From the NCBI GenBank assembly GCA_963774935.1, contig CAVZGO010000010.1, forward strand, positions 1-11,776: 11,776 nt of DNA. Direction: 5' to 3'. Made by a program: the position numbers and the translations under genes. Below the pieces are notes generated by a model that saw only the letters and a list, made by a program, of their open reading frames with translations, did no database searches and was not told the origin of the DNA. Numbering within the stretch: position 1 is the first letter of the stretch; each line of letters opens with the position of its first letter. This DNA is from CAVZGO01 sp963774935 (lineage in GTDB: Bacteria > Chloroflexota > Anaerolineae > Anaerolineales > UBA4823). Of this stretch, positions 1 through 6,668 are shown one piece after another.

Positions 1-2
1 AG

Positions 3-264
3 GCGGCTGAGCTCATCGAGAACGATCGCCAATTTTCCACGTGGAGCGGATCCAGGATCCATTGGCCGTTTTCCAGGGACAGGACGATAGGGTCGTGCCC
101 GTGGCGCAGTCCGAGGCGCGGCTGCCAGCTTGCGTAGGCGCGGTGTGCCGCATATCTACCATGTTTATCCCGGAAGAGGGCATGGTTTTCGTAAAACAGA
201 CACACTCGAGCACTTTTATAAGGCTGTTGAAGAATTCTTACTGCAATATGTAATTTTTGCTTGA
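3..264 (+). pseudogene. S9-family serine peptidase, C-terminal remnant with frameshifts
   Basis: The end of an alpha/beta-hydrolase peptidase of the prolyl oligopeptidase/acylaminoacyl-peptidase type (S9) can be read only by switching frames. Positions 11-118 give RERSPIFHVERIQDPL and then VFQGQDDRVVP, which contains the expected catalytic Asp (QGxxDxxVP). Positions 133-264 in another frame give RRRGVPHIYHVYP and then GHGFRK, which carries the expected catalytic His, followed by a terminal helix and TGA. A further shift is likely near 12-16, where AAEL lies in the third frame. A compensated pair near 165-176 turns the expected PEEGHG into PGRGHG. The nucleophile Ser lies outside the window. 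With three or four indels in 260 bp this copy is not expected to make an enzyme, unless the indels are sequence errors. The frame switches are seen directly. The family is recognised from the motifs. Confidence 0.72.
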
Positions 265-273
265 TGCAAATCC

Positions 274-1203
274 TTAGAACCAATCGCGCTTCCAGAAGAT
301 GTATGCCGCAATCGCGCCGATGAGAACGCAAATCAGGATGATCAATAAGAAAGCCTGAGGCGCGTTTTCGAACGGCAGATGAACATTCATCCCAAAAAAA
401 CTGGCGAGTAGGCTTGGAAGGCTGAGCAGGATAGTGATTGAAGCCAGAAATTTCATCACCCCATTCAGATTGTTCGAGATAATTGAAGCGAATGCATCCA
501 TCATGCTGCTGAGAATGTTGCTGGTAATACTGTTCATTTCGATTGCTTGCTGGTTTTCTGTGAGTACATCTTCCAGTAAATCTTCGTCGTCCGGGTAGGT
601 CTGGAAAATTCGGCTGCGGTGCAGGCGCTCCATCATCAGCTCGTTTGATTTTAATGCAGTTGAAAAATGGGTCAGGCTTTTTTGATATTTCAGAAGTTCC
701 AGCACTTCTTTATTCCGGGTGGACTGTTGAAGCTGGTCTTCCAGGATATCCACCGCTTTTGTGATTTCCCGCAAGTAAGTCAGATATTTGGTAGCTGTTG
801 CCAATAAAATGCGTAATACAAAGCGATTCCGTTTATGGGTCATTAAATTCTTCAGCCGGCCGGAGATCATTTCACGGGTGAGCTCATTCTCAAAGCGGCT
901 GATTGTGAGCACATACTCTTCTGACATAACAATACCGAGAGGCAGTGTGGTATACGGGATATCAACAGACTGTCCCTGGTAGTAGGGAATACGTAAAACG
1001 ATCAGCACCTCACCATTTTCTCGTTCGGTGCGGGCTCGTTCGTCAAGGTCTAGGGGATATGTAAGGTAATCTGAGGGGATACCCAACTGCTGCAAATCAT
1101 CGAGTTCTTGCGCAGTCGGATTAACAACATTAATCCAGCTTCCGCTGGTGTGTTGATCGAGCGTGATCAAACCGGTCTCGCTGCTTTTGTAAATCGTGAT
1201 CAT
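274..1203 (-). CDS. corA: CorA-family magnesium/divalent cation transporter
   Basis: Inner-membrane channel-type transporter that takes up Mg2+ (in some relatives Co2+ or Ni2+), working as a homopentamer. The 309-residue protein has a long soluble N-terminal part rich in charged helices (about 1-245). Two C-terminal membrane helices follow (about 251-270 and 283-303). The signature GMN lies at 271-273 at the end of the first helix, followed by a short acidic loop (PFENAP) and a basic tail ending KRDWF, as in the family. I chose ATG at 1203 because AGGAG (1210-1214) sits 6 nt upstream. An upstream in-frame TTG at 1227 has no such site. The gene is monocistronic, converges on the decayed peptidase, and is preceded by a long leader with hairpins that may control it. 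Cation specificity cannot be read from the sequence. The family is secure. The symbol is used in the broad sense. Confidence 0.9.
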   Translation of the reverse strand: MITIYKSSETGLITLDQHTSGSWINVVNPTAQELDDLQQLGIPSDYLTYPLDLDERARTERENGEVLIVLRIPYYQGQSVDIPYTTLPLGIVMSEEYVLTISRFENELTREMISGRLKNLMTHKRNRFVLRILLATATKYLTYLREITKAVDILEDQLQQSTRNKEVLELLKYQKSLTHFSTALKSNELMMERLHRSRIFQTYPDDEDLLEDVLTENQQAIEMNSITSNILSSMMDAFASIISNNLNGVMKFLASITILLSLPSLLASFFGMNVHLPFENAPQAFLLIILICVLIGAIAAYIFWKRDWF

Positions 1204-1553
1204 TGGTCGCTCCTTTGCTGCGGGCAACTACCCGCTGTAGATCGAAGTCAGGGCGGTTTCTTAGGGCGACTCAGAGGGTCGCCATCATTTTCCGGTAGGT
1301 GATCGTCCATCCTTTATTCCTTGAACATGTTAAATAAAACTTCCCGAGCACGCTGCTCTTAATCAGCAGGCGGGCCATCGGGAAGCCAGCTATCCATACC
1401 TTGCCAGCTGGTCCTTAAGCCAGGCCCTCCATATGGAGCGTGCGTTTAGGCGCATCAGAATGTCGAGGTAAGCCGCTCCGCCGGTATATGCAGCGAAGCA
1501 AGCTGTTTAGAGATTTCAGGTTCATTGATAGGTCCAACATTTCATTTCCAACC
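1204..1553 (-). promoter_or_regulatory. long structured 5' leader of corA-like gene (candidate cis-acting RNA)
   Basis: Between the predicted transcript start and the corA start codon lie about 350 nt with no convincing gene. It holds several inverted repeats. CTTCCCG (1340-1346) pairs with CGGGAAG (1379-1385), with CTGCT/AGCAG (1353-1357, 1365-1369) nested inside. CCAGCT pairs with AGCTGG (about 1386-1411). CTCCATATGGAG is a perfect palindrome (about 1427-1438). GGCGAC pairs with GTCGCC (about 1266-1283). GCGGG pairs with CCCGC (1220-1235), ending 5 nt before the Shine-Dalgarno. Mg2+ transporter genes are often controlled by leader RNAs (M-box in the known cases). I do not recognise the conserved M-box core here. 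The hairpins are seen. A regulatory function is inferred. Confidence 0.45.
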
Positions 1554-1559
1554 TTAGGA

Positions 1560-1588
1560 AGTATAGTATAAACCTTAACGATCGGCAA
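1560..1588 (-). promoter_or_regulatory. predicted sigma70-type promoter of corA-like gene
   Basis: On the minus strand, TTGCCG (1588-1583) is followed after exactly 17 nt by TATACT (1565-1560). This is a good -35/-10 pair (4/6 and 5/6 matches) in an AT-rich stretch. It would start transcription near 1553, about 350 nt before the corA start codon. Confidence 0.5.
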
Positions 1589-1701
1589 GATGTCAATTTT
1601 TACTGAAGATTAATGGTGGCAGCATCCTGGTTCTCAAAAAAGGGATGAAAGAACTCATTGGGTAGTCAGTAACAAGTTCAGATGATATGAGTATTCCTTT
1701 T

Positions 1702-1730
1702 TTGACCGATTGCATTAAAATTGAGATAAG
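1702..1730 (+). promoter_or_regulatory. possible promoter of icd
   Basis: TTGACC (1702-1707, 5/6 match to a -35) is followed after 17 nt by GATAAG (1725-1730, 4/6 match to a -10). It would give a leader of about 45 nt before icd. The -10 is weak, so this is only a candidate. The rest of the gap (about 1589-1701) shows nothing I can name. Confidence 0.35.
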
Positions 1731-1781
1731 TATCCTTTATCACGAGAATCTGAAAAAGTCGAAGTAACAGGAGAGCGTACG

Positions 1782-3086
1782 ATGCCTTTCAAGCCGATCT
1801 CAGTACCTGCAGGCGGAGAGAAAATAACGATCCAGGATGGTAAATTGCAAGTCCCGGATAATCCAATATTGCCATTTGTTGAAGGGGACGGTACCGGTCG
1901 AGATATCTGGCGTGCATCTGTGCGGGTGTTTGATGCTGCAGTTCAAAAGGCGTATCTAGGCAGCCGGAAAGCACATTGGATGGAAGTTTATGCTGGCGAA
2001 AAAGCCTATAACTTGTTCAACTCATGGCTTCCCGATGAGACGGTGCAGGCATTTCAGGAACACCTGGTGGGGATAAATTGCCCGCTGACAACCCCAATCG
2101 GGGGAGGAATTCACACACTCAATGAAACGCTTCGCAAAGTGCTGGATCTCTACGTCTGCCAGCGACCGGTCTGTTACTTCCAGGGAGTGCCTTCGCCGGT
2201 TAAGCACCCGGAATATGTGGACATGGTTGTTTTCCGTGAAAATACCGAAGATATCTATACAGGTATCGAATTTGAAGTAGGAACGGAGGGAAACCAACGG
2301 TTTAAGGATTTGCTTAAGGAAAATTTTCCAAAAGAATATGCCAAAATCCGTTTTCCCGATACAGCAGGGATTGGTGTAAAGCCAGTTTCGAAAGAAGGTA
2401 CCGAACGACTGGTTCGTGCGGCAATCCGTTGGGCGCTCCAAAATAAGCGGCGCAGCGTCACCCTTGTTCACAAGGGCAACATTATGAAGTATACAGAAGG
2501 TGCATTTCGAAACTGGGGGTATGAAGTTGCAGAAACCGAGTTTGGTGAGGATACCTACACCTGGACACAATGGGAGCGGACTCGCTATACCGATGGCGAG
2601 GAAGCAGCTAATTCAGAACAGGACGCCGCCTTAAAAGCAGGCAAACTGCTGATTAAAGATGTGATCGCAGATATTGTCTTCCAGCAGACGATTACACGGG
2701 CGAAAGAATTTGACGTATTGGCAACAATGAATCTGAACGGCGATTTCCTTTCTGGTGCACTGGCTGCTCAGGTGGGAGGGCTTGGAATTGCTCCAGGTGG
2801 AAATATCAATTACACAACCGGTCATGCCGTATTTGGGGCAACGCATGGTACAGCGCCTAAATATGAAGACAAAGACATGGTCAATCCCGGCTCACTAATT
2901 CTCTCGGGAGTGATGATGCTTCGCTACCTGGGTTGGCGCGAAGCAGCCGACCTGATCATTACCGGCATGGAAGGCGCGATTGGAGCCAAAACTGTGACCT
3001 ATGATTTCCACCGGCTGATGGATGGGGCGAAACTTTTGAAGTGCTCAGAATTTGGTGATGCGATCATCCAGCACATGAGCGATTAA
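1782..3086 (+). CDS. icd: NADP-type isocitrate dehydrogenase
   Basis: Cytoplasmic TCA-cycle enzyme that oxidatively decarboxylates isocitrate to 2-oxoglutarate. The 434 residues align along the whole length with E. coli-type Icd. Visible motifs are EGDGTG (34-39), LNETLRK with N114 and R118, R128, the FRENTEDIY block with R152 and Y159, VHKGNIMK with K231, DVIAD (293-297) and GTAPKY with K360 and Y361. Y407 and R411 also sit where NADP-binding residues lie. The position of the regulatory serine of E. coli (S113) is Thr112. Two acidic residues nearly always present are glycine here: the second metal-binding Asp of GDxxSD (Gly325) and the Glu before ATHGTAP (Gly352). The start is fixed by AGGAG (1769-1773), 8 nt before ATG. 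The gene is monocistronic and ends at a strong hairpin. The family is certain. Full activity is open because of the glycines. Confidence 0.95.
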   Translation: MPFKPISVPAGGEKITIQDGKLQVPDNPILPFVEGDGTGRDIWRASVRVFDAAVQKAYLGSRKAHWMEVYAGEKAYNLFNSWLPDETVQAFQEHLVGINCPLTTPIGGGIHTLNETLRKVLDLYVCQRPVCYFQGVPSPVKHPEYVDMVVFRENTEDIYTGIEFEVGTEGNQRFKDLLKENFPKEYAKIRFPDTAGIGVKPVSKEGTERLVRAAIRWALQNKRRSVTLVHKGNIMKYTEGAFRNWGYEVAETEFGEDTYTWTQWERTRYTDGEEAANSEQDAALKAGKLLIKDVIADIVFQQTITRAKEFDVLATMNLNGDFLSGALAAQVGGLGIAPGGNINYTTGHAVFGATHGTAPKYEDKDMVNPGSLILSGVMMLRYLGWREAADLIITGMEGAIGAKTVTYDFHRLMDGAKLLKCSEFGDAIIQHMSD

Positions 3087-3106
3087 TTTGCGGAAATGGT
3101 TAATAA

Positions 3107-3148
3107 AACACGAGTGGGTCGTTGTGCAGCAACCCACTCGTGTTCTTT
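3107..3148. terminator. bidirectional rho-independent terminator between icd and qcr operon
   Basis: A perfect 13-bp inverted repeat (AACACGAGTGGGT at 3107-3119 with its complement at 3132-3144) has a 12-nt loop. It lies 20 nt after the icd stop and 28 nt beyond the stop of the minus-strand cytochrome gene. On the plus strand CTTT follows. On the minus strand the hairpin is followed by a better T-rich tail (TTTTATTAA). It can serve both convergent transcripts. Confidence 0.85.
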
Positions 3149-3172
3149 AAGTAACTATCCTCGAATGCTTGA

Positions 3173-4426
3173 TTAAGGAGTAGTTGTCGGCTTGACAGGA
3201 GCGGCTGTGGCTGTTGCCGGGTTAGCCGACGGAGTCGGAGCCGTGACGGTTGCCGGTGAGCTCGCAGCAGGTTTAAGGTTTGCGGCGTCGACTGCAGTAT
3301 TAGGCGCACCACCTGCTACCCATCGAGTGAAGATGTCGATTACTTCCGGTGGTAGGGCTTTGGTCGGGGGCATCGGTCCCACTGGATGGGTCAGGTCCTT
3401 CAAATCCTCACGATTTAACACCCAAATCATGATGCTGTTTAAATCACCGGGGATAACATTATCGGGGGCATTGTCACCACTGGTCAGGATCTCTTCGTAG
3501 GTTGCCATGTGATAGTTATTGTTTTTCTTGCCAGGCCGGTGACAGGAAAGGCAATAACGCTTGACGAGTGGCGCTATGTGTACTTCATAGGATGGAATTT
3601 CATCCGGTCCGAGAGCAGGCAGCGCAGAAGCCTGGGTGACTTCTTCGGGAATTTCCGAGCGATCATCCCATGTGTAGCGCATAAAGGTCACGATAGCCTC
3701 AATTTCGCCCGGACCTAATTCTCCTCCATATGCCTTACTGAAAGGCGGCATGCCCAGCGACGGCTGACCATAGGAGATTATGTTCGTGAGCGTAGTATCG
3801 GAACGGGTGTACATCTCATCCTGGCTGTTGAGTGGCTTGACCACGACACCTTCCAGACCTTCAACACCCTTAATTTCTCCACCTTCGCCATCAGGGCCGT
3901 GGCACTCGGCACAGTTCACCGAGTATAAATCCTGTCCTAAGAGAATTTTTTCGCCAAGCGTGCTTGCCAGGGTACCTGTTTCTTCCTGAGGTGGGGTGGT
4001 GACAAAGGCAACAATCGTCAGCGCTACCATCCCAACTACAATCACCGTCATAACCGAGATGGCAAGTTTTCGCTTGCTAAAATGACGATAAGGATTTCGA
4101 TCTAGAAAAGGCAGCAGGATCAAAGCCACTACAGCCAGACCCGGGATGACGGCTGTGCCAATCCACTCGATTTGGCCGGGGAAGTATTTGAGCATCTGAA
4201 AAAGAAAGAGGAAATACCATTCTGGTCGCGGGATATAAGCGGTATCGTTTGGGTCTGCTTTAGGCTCATTGGCAACACCGACAAAAATTGCCAGCCCTAT
4301 CAAGAGCAGGAAGAGCGCAAACGAGATCAGAATATCCTTATAGACAACATCAGGATAAAATTTCACCCCTTTCACTTTAGCCAGAGCGTATTTTTCTTTG
4401 TACTCTTTTTTTTGTTGTTCGTCCAC
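3173..4426 (-). CDS. qcrC: cytochrome b subunit IV fused to two c-type haem domains (QcrC-like)
   Basis: Membrane subunit of a menaquinol:cytochrome c oxidoreductase. Residues 1-145 resemble cytochrome b6f subunit IV. There are three hydrophobic helices (about 31-52, 90-107 and 121-142), and the quinol-site motif PEWYF lies at 68-72 before the second. Two outward-facing haem-c domains follow. The first has CAECH at 172-176 with a likely axial Met226 (LGMPPF). The second has CLSCH at 292-296 with MPP at 352-354. The last 40 residues are an Ala/Pro/Thr-rich tail. Firmicute QcrC proteins of this layout usually carry one haem-c domain, so the second is unusual. The start is GTG at 4426 with AGGAG (4433-4437) 6 nt before it. 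The gene is last in the qcr operon, 16 nt after the cytochrome b gene. The fusion is seen directly. The axial ligands are inferred. Confidence 0.92.
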   Translation of the reverse strand: MDEQQKKEYKEKYALAKVKGVKFYPDVVYKDILISFALFLLLIGLAIFVGVANEPKADPNDTAYIPRPEWYFLFLFQMLKYFPGQIEWIGTAVIPGLAVVALILLPFLDRNPYRHFSKRKLAISVMTVIVVGMVALTIVAFVTTPPQEETGTLASTLGEKILLGQDLYSVNCAECHGPDGEGGEIKGVEGLEGVVVKPLNSQDEMYTRSDTTLTNIISYGQPSLGMPPFSKAYGGELGPGEIEAIVTFMRYTWDDRSEIPEEVTQASALPALGPDEIPSYEVHIAPLVKRYCLSCHRPGKKNNNYHMATYEEILTSGDNAPDNVIPGDLNSIMIWVLNREDLKDLTHPVGPMPPTKALPPEVIDIFTRWVAGGAPNTAVDAANLKPAASSPATVTAPTPSANPATATAAPVKPTTTP

Positions 4427-4442
4427 GTTACGCTCCTACGCC

Positions 4443-5102
4443 CTAATCTGTCTTCTTGGGTGATCCGGCGATACCCAGTCGAATAATGAGGTACATGTGA
4501 ATGCCAATCATCATTATGATAAGGACAGGCAATACCCAGATATGTACAGAAAAGAAGCGCGCCAGGGTGACCGCGCTCAGATCAGTGCCGCCGCGCAAGA
4601 TTCGGGTGATCCATTCACCAATGAAGGGGACTGTACCAGGAATTTGTGTTCCAACGGTGGTAGCCCAATAAGCACGCTGGTTCCAGGGCAGTAAGTAGCC
4701 CGTAAAGCCCATACCCAGAGTTGAGAACAGCAACACCACACCGGTCAGCCACGTCAGCTCACGAGGGTATTTATATGCAGCCATGTAGAATGTCCGCAGC
4801 ATATGAGCGAATACCGTTATGACCATCAAAGTGGCGCCCCAGTGGTGAATGCCGCGGATCAACCACCCAAAAGGTACACCGGTCATAATAAACTGGATGC
4901 TGTCATAGGCGTGATCGGGAGATGGAACATAATACACGGTCAGAAAAATACCGGTAACAGCTTGTAAAGTGAACAGGAATAAGCTGGCACTGCCCAGTGT
5001 GAACCACCAGTTCACCTTGGGTACTTTGCGATCCAATACGGTTGAATATATTGTATTCAGGCCAAGCCGTTCATTGAGCCAATCATAAACTTTGGATGCC
5101 AT
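4443..5102 (-). CDS. qcrB: cytochrome b6-like subunit of the quinol:cytochrome c reductase
   Basis: Four-helix cytochrome b carrying the two b haems of the bc complex in the cytoplasmic membrane. With the ATG at 5102 the protein has 219 residues. The haem ligands are H86 and H100 in helix B (13 residues between) and H187 and H202 in helix D (14 between, the b6f/firmicute spacing rather than the mitochondrial 13). GYLLPWNQ lies after helix C. The Cys that holds haem c-i in b6 and in Bacillus QcrB appears to be Thr35 here (NWWFTLGS). I prefer ATG at 5102 because GGAAGG lies 6 nt upstream. A GTG at 5108 that overlaps the Rieske stop codon is too close to that site. The gene lies directly after the Rieske gene and before the subunit IV/cytochrome c gene, so the three are one operon. 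Identity is certain; the start is likely. Confidence 0.94.
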   Translation of the reverse strand: MASKVYDWLNERLGLNTIYSTVLDRKVPKVNWWFTLGSASLFLFTLQAVTGIFLTVYYVPSPDHAYDSIQFIMTGVPFGWLIRGIHHWGATLMVITVFAHMLRTFYMAAYKYPRELTWLTGVVLLFSTLGMGFTGYLLPWNQRAYWATTVGTQIPGTVPFIGEWITRILRGGTDLSAVTLARFFSVHIWVLPVLIIMMIGIHMYLIIRLGIAGSPKKTD

Positions 5103-5104
5103 GC

Positions 5105-5590
5105 TCACCCTTCCTGCAAGCGAATATACAATGTCCCATCCTCAATTTTTGTTTCATATTCTTTTAATGGATGGGGCGGCGGGCCGTCTACCACCTGACC
5201 TTGGATATCGAATTGGCCATCATGACATGGGCAGAAGTAGATATTTTCGTCCTCCTTCCACGTTACCCGGCAGCTTAAATGGGTGCAGATGTTGGATAAA
5301 ACATATGGGTCTCCTTCGGCGGGTTTGACTACGTAAACGCCATAGGAGTTGACCGTCTTTTCCCAACCGTTGACCTTGGTGCGGGTAAAGCTGACAGGAG
5401 TGGGCGTTCCTTGTGGAAAATCTTCTACTTTACCTACGGGCACCCAGGCATCACTCTTGCTAATTTTCAGACCGGGACCCAAGGAATAGGCGACTGCAGG
5501 TAAACCGATCGAGACTACCATAACAGTGCCTAACGCGCCGATAGTGAGTGTAACAAAATCACGCCGGCTGATCTCAGGAGATTTCGGCAT
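5105..5590 (-). CDS. qcrA: Rieske [2Fe-2S] protein of the quinol:cytochrome c reductase
   Basis: Iron-sulfur subunit that takes the first electron from quinol and passes it to cytochrome c. It has 161 residues. A twin-arginine-type leader (SRRDF at 8-12) is followed by one hydrophobic helix (about 13-37), which would anchor it with the cluster domain outside. Cluster box 1 is CTHLSC (C102 and H104 as ligands, C107). Box 2 is CPCHDG (C120 and H123 as ligands, C122). C107 and C122 would form the usual disulfide. The Ser in box 1 and Asp in box 2 replace the commoner Gly residues. This may shift the redox potential, which is an inference. The start is ATG 5590 with a near-perfect AAGGAGGT (5595-5602). 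The gene is first in the qcr operon and is read from the divergent promoter region shared with sdhC. Confidence 0.95.
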   Translation of the reverse strand: MPKSPEISRRDFVTLTIGALGTVMVVSIGLPAVAYSLGPGLKISKSDAWVPVGKVEDFPQGTPTPVSFTRTKVNGWEKTVNSYGVYVVKPAEGDPYVLSNICTHLSCRVTWKEDENIYFCPCHDGQFDIQGQVVDGPPPHPLKEYETKIEDGTLYIRLQEG

Positions 5591-5715
5591 CCATACCTCC
5601 TTCAGAAAGTGGGAGAAGGGTGAATATTCTAGAGTAGAGATGAAGACGACTATGCATGGTAAAATGAATCTAGTGTAATATTGGAAGTTAATTACAGTTC
5701 ATTTGAGGTGGCTTG

Positions 5716-5744
5716 ATTTTAACAGGAATAGCAGTGAAATTCAA
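5716..5744 (-). promoter_or_regulatory. predicted promoter of the qcrABC operon
   Basis: On the minus strand, TTGAAT (5744-5739) is followed after 17 nt by TAAAAT (5721-5716), and TGT just before it makes an extended -10. The predicted start is near 5709, about 120 nt upstream of the Rieske ATG. This is the best promoter match in the gap. Confidence 0.55.
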
Positions 5745-5767
5745 GCAATCGAAAGCCCTACAGATCG

Positions 5768-5773
5768 TATAAA
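5768..5773 (+). promoter_or_regulatory. possible -10 element for sdhCDAB
   Basis: TATAAA (5768-5773) within GTATAAAATAATAC is the most promoter-like hexamer upstream of sdhC on the plus strand, about 55 nt before the start codon. No good -35 lies 16-18 nt upstream, so the promoter may need an activator or lie elsewhere in 5600-5810. Confidence 0.3.
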
Positions 5774-5825
5774 ATAATACAGAGAGAACTTTCTCGCCGA
5801 ATAAAGGATCTTGAAGGAGAACCAT

Positions 5826-6215
5826 ATGACCCTAACGAGAAATGTTGGTTTACGAGGCTTGCGTTATCGTGGGGGGGGTCCGATGATTGTTTGGATTCTT
5901 CACCGTATCGGAGGCCTGGCGATTATCCTTTTTGTTGGCATGCATGTCATTTCCTCATTTTTTATGCAACAAACAGGTAGTGACTTGGCGACTCTGATTA
6001 ACACAATCTATGAGTCAGTTTACTTCCAGATGTTCATTTATTTTTTCGTAATCTTTCACACGCTGAACGGAACGAGGATTATTATGATGGACTTCTGGCC
6101 TCGCCTGTATGAATTTCAACGTGAGCTGCTCTGGCTGGAGTGGATTATATTTATTCCGGTGTATGGATTGACTCTCTATCTTATGATCCAGAACGCATTG
6201 GCGGCGGGTGGGTAG
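5826..6215 (+). CDS. sdhC: succinate dehydrogenase cytochrome b subunit (SdhC)
   Basis: Membrane anchor subunit of complex II that helps bind haem b and quinone. It has 129 residues with three hydrophobic helices (about 20-46, 63-80 and 102-124). The family marks are WILHRIGG (H26-R27), H40 in helix 1 and the FHTLNGTR block with H78, a likely haem ligand. ATG at 5826 is chosen because AAGGAG (5814-5819) lies 6 nt before it. An in-frame TTG at 5811 precedes that site and is unlikely. A run of eight G (5871-5878) codes for the RGGGP turn. It is first in the sdhCDAB operon, 9 nt before the preferred-site region of sdhD. Chain order (SdhC versus SdhD) is assigned by position and motif, so the names could be exchanged. 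Confidence 0.88.
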   Translation: MTLTRNVGLRGLRYRGGGPMIVWILHRIGGLAIILFVGMHVISSFFMQQTGSDLATLINTIYESVYFQMFIYFFVIFHTLNGTRIIMMDFWPRLYEFQRELLWLEWIIFIPVYGLTLYLMIQNALAAGG

Positions 6216-6230
6216 GAAGGAGTAATGGTG

Positions 6231-6653
6231 ATGAGTTCTCGAACAGCACCTCACGTTGGCTTCAGCTTCGAATACCTGACCTGGATATTCACCCGCATAT
6301 CAGGCATGGCACTCGTCATTCTGGCGATTGTTGGAGTGATAGGGGCGTTCATTATGGGCGCACGTCTACAAATGGACCTGCCTACCCTGGTACGCTGGAC
6401 CTTCTTTCCCAACCCTAATCATGTGGTCAATAGCAATATACCCGATGTAGCTCTGGGATGGGCGACTGCATACTGGCAGGTAATGGAGATGATGATCGTC
6501 TTTTTTGGTCTGACCCATGGCATTAATGGTTTACGGGTAGTGATCGAAGATTACATCAAAAGTAGCTGGTCTCGTGTCATTCTGCGCGGCCTTCTGCTTG
6601 GATTATGGATATTTATGCTCATTGTTGCGGTGTATGTTATTTTGGCTTCCTAG
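6231..6653 (+). CDS. sdhD: succinate dehydrogenase membrane anchor subunit (SdhD)
   Basis: Second membrane subunit of complex II. From ATG 6231 it has 140 residues with three hydrophobic helices (about 24-44, 78-95 and 116-138). FTRISG (about 20-25) stands before helix 1. THGINGLR (95-102) carries the likely haem ligand H96 and repeats the HxxNGxR pattern of the preceding gene, as expected for paired anchors. A second ATG at 6225 is in frame, but AAGGAG (6217-6222) lies only 2 nt before it and 8 nt before 6231, so 6231 fits better. The gene follows sdhC after 15 nt and precedes sdhA by 15 nt. The family is clear from context and motif. The sequence itself is of the weakly conserved anchor type. 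Confidence 0.85.
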   Translation: MSSRTAPHVGFSFEYLTWIFTRISGMALVILAIVGVIGAFIMGARLQMDLPTLVRWTFFPNPNHVVNSNIPDVALGWATAYWQVMEMMIVFFGLTHGINGLRVVIEDYIKSSWSRVILRGLLLGLWIFMLIVAVYVILAS

Positions 6654-6668
6654 TGTCGGAGTGAGCTT

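Noticed and set aside
256..270. Small hairpin TTTGC/GCAAA between the peptidase remnant and corA
   Set aside because: The 5-bp AT-rich stem lacks a proper T tail, so it is too weak to call a terminator.
1392..1500. Minus-strand reading frame of about 36 codons with protein-like composition ending RAWLKDQLARYG
   Set aside because: It has no clear start or RBS, overlaps the hairpins of the corA leader, and matches no family I recognise. It is more likely a chance frame.
1204..1553. M-box (ykoK) riboswitch upstream of corA
   Set aside because: The leader is structured, but the conserved M-box core strings I know are not present on the minus strand.
2022..2570. 182-codon minus-strand open frame inside icd
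   Set aside because: It lies wholly antisense to a clearly real gene and its translation has no recognisable domain, so it is a shadow of icd codon use.
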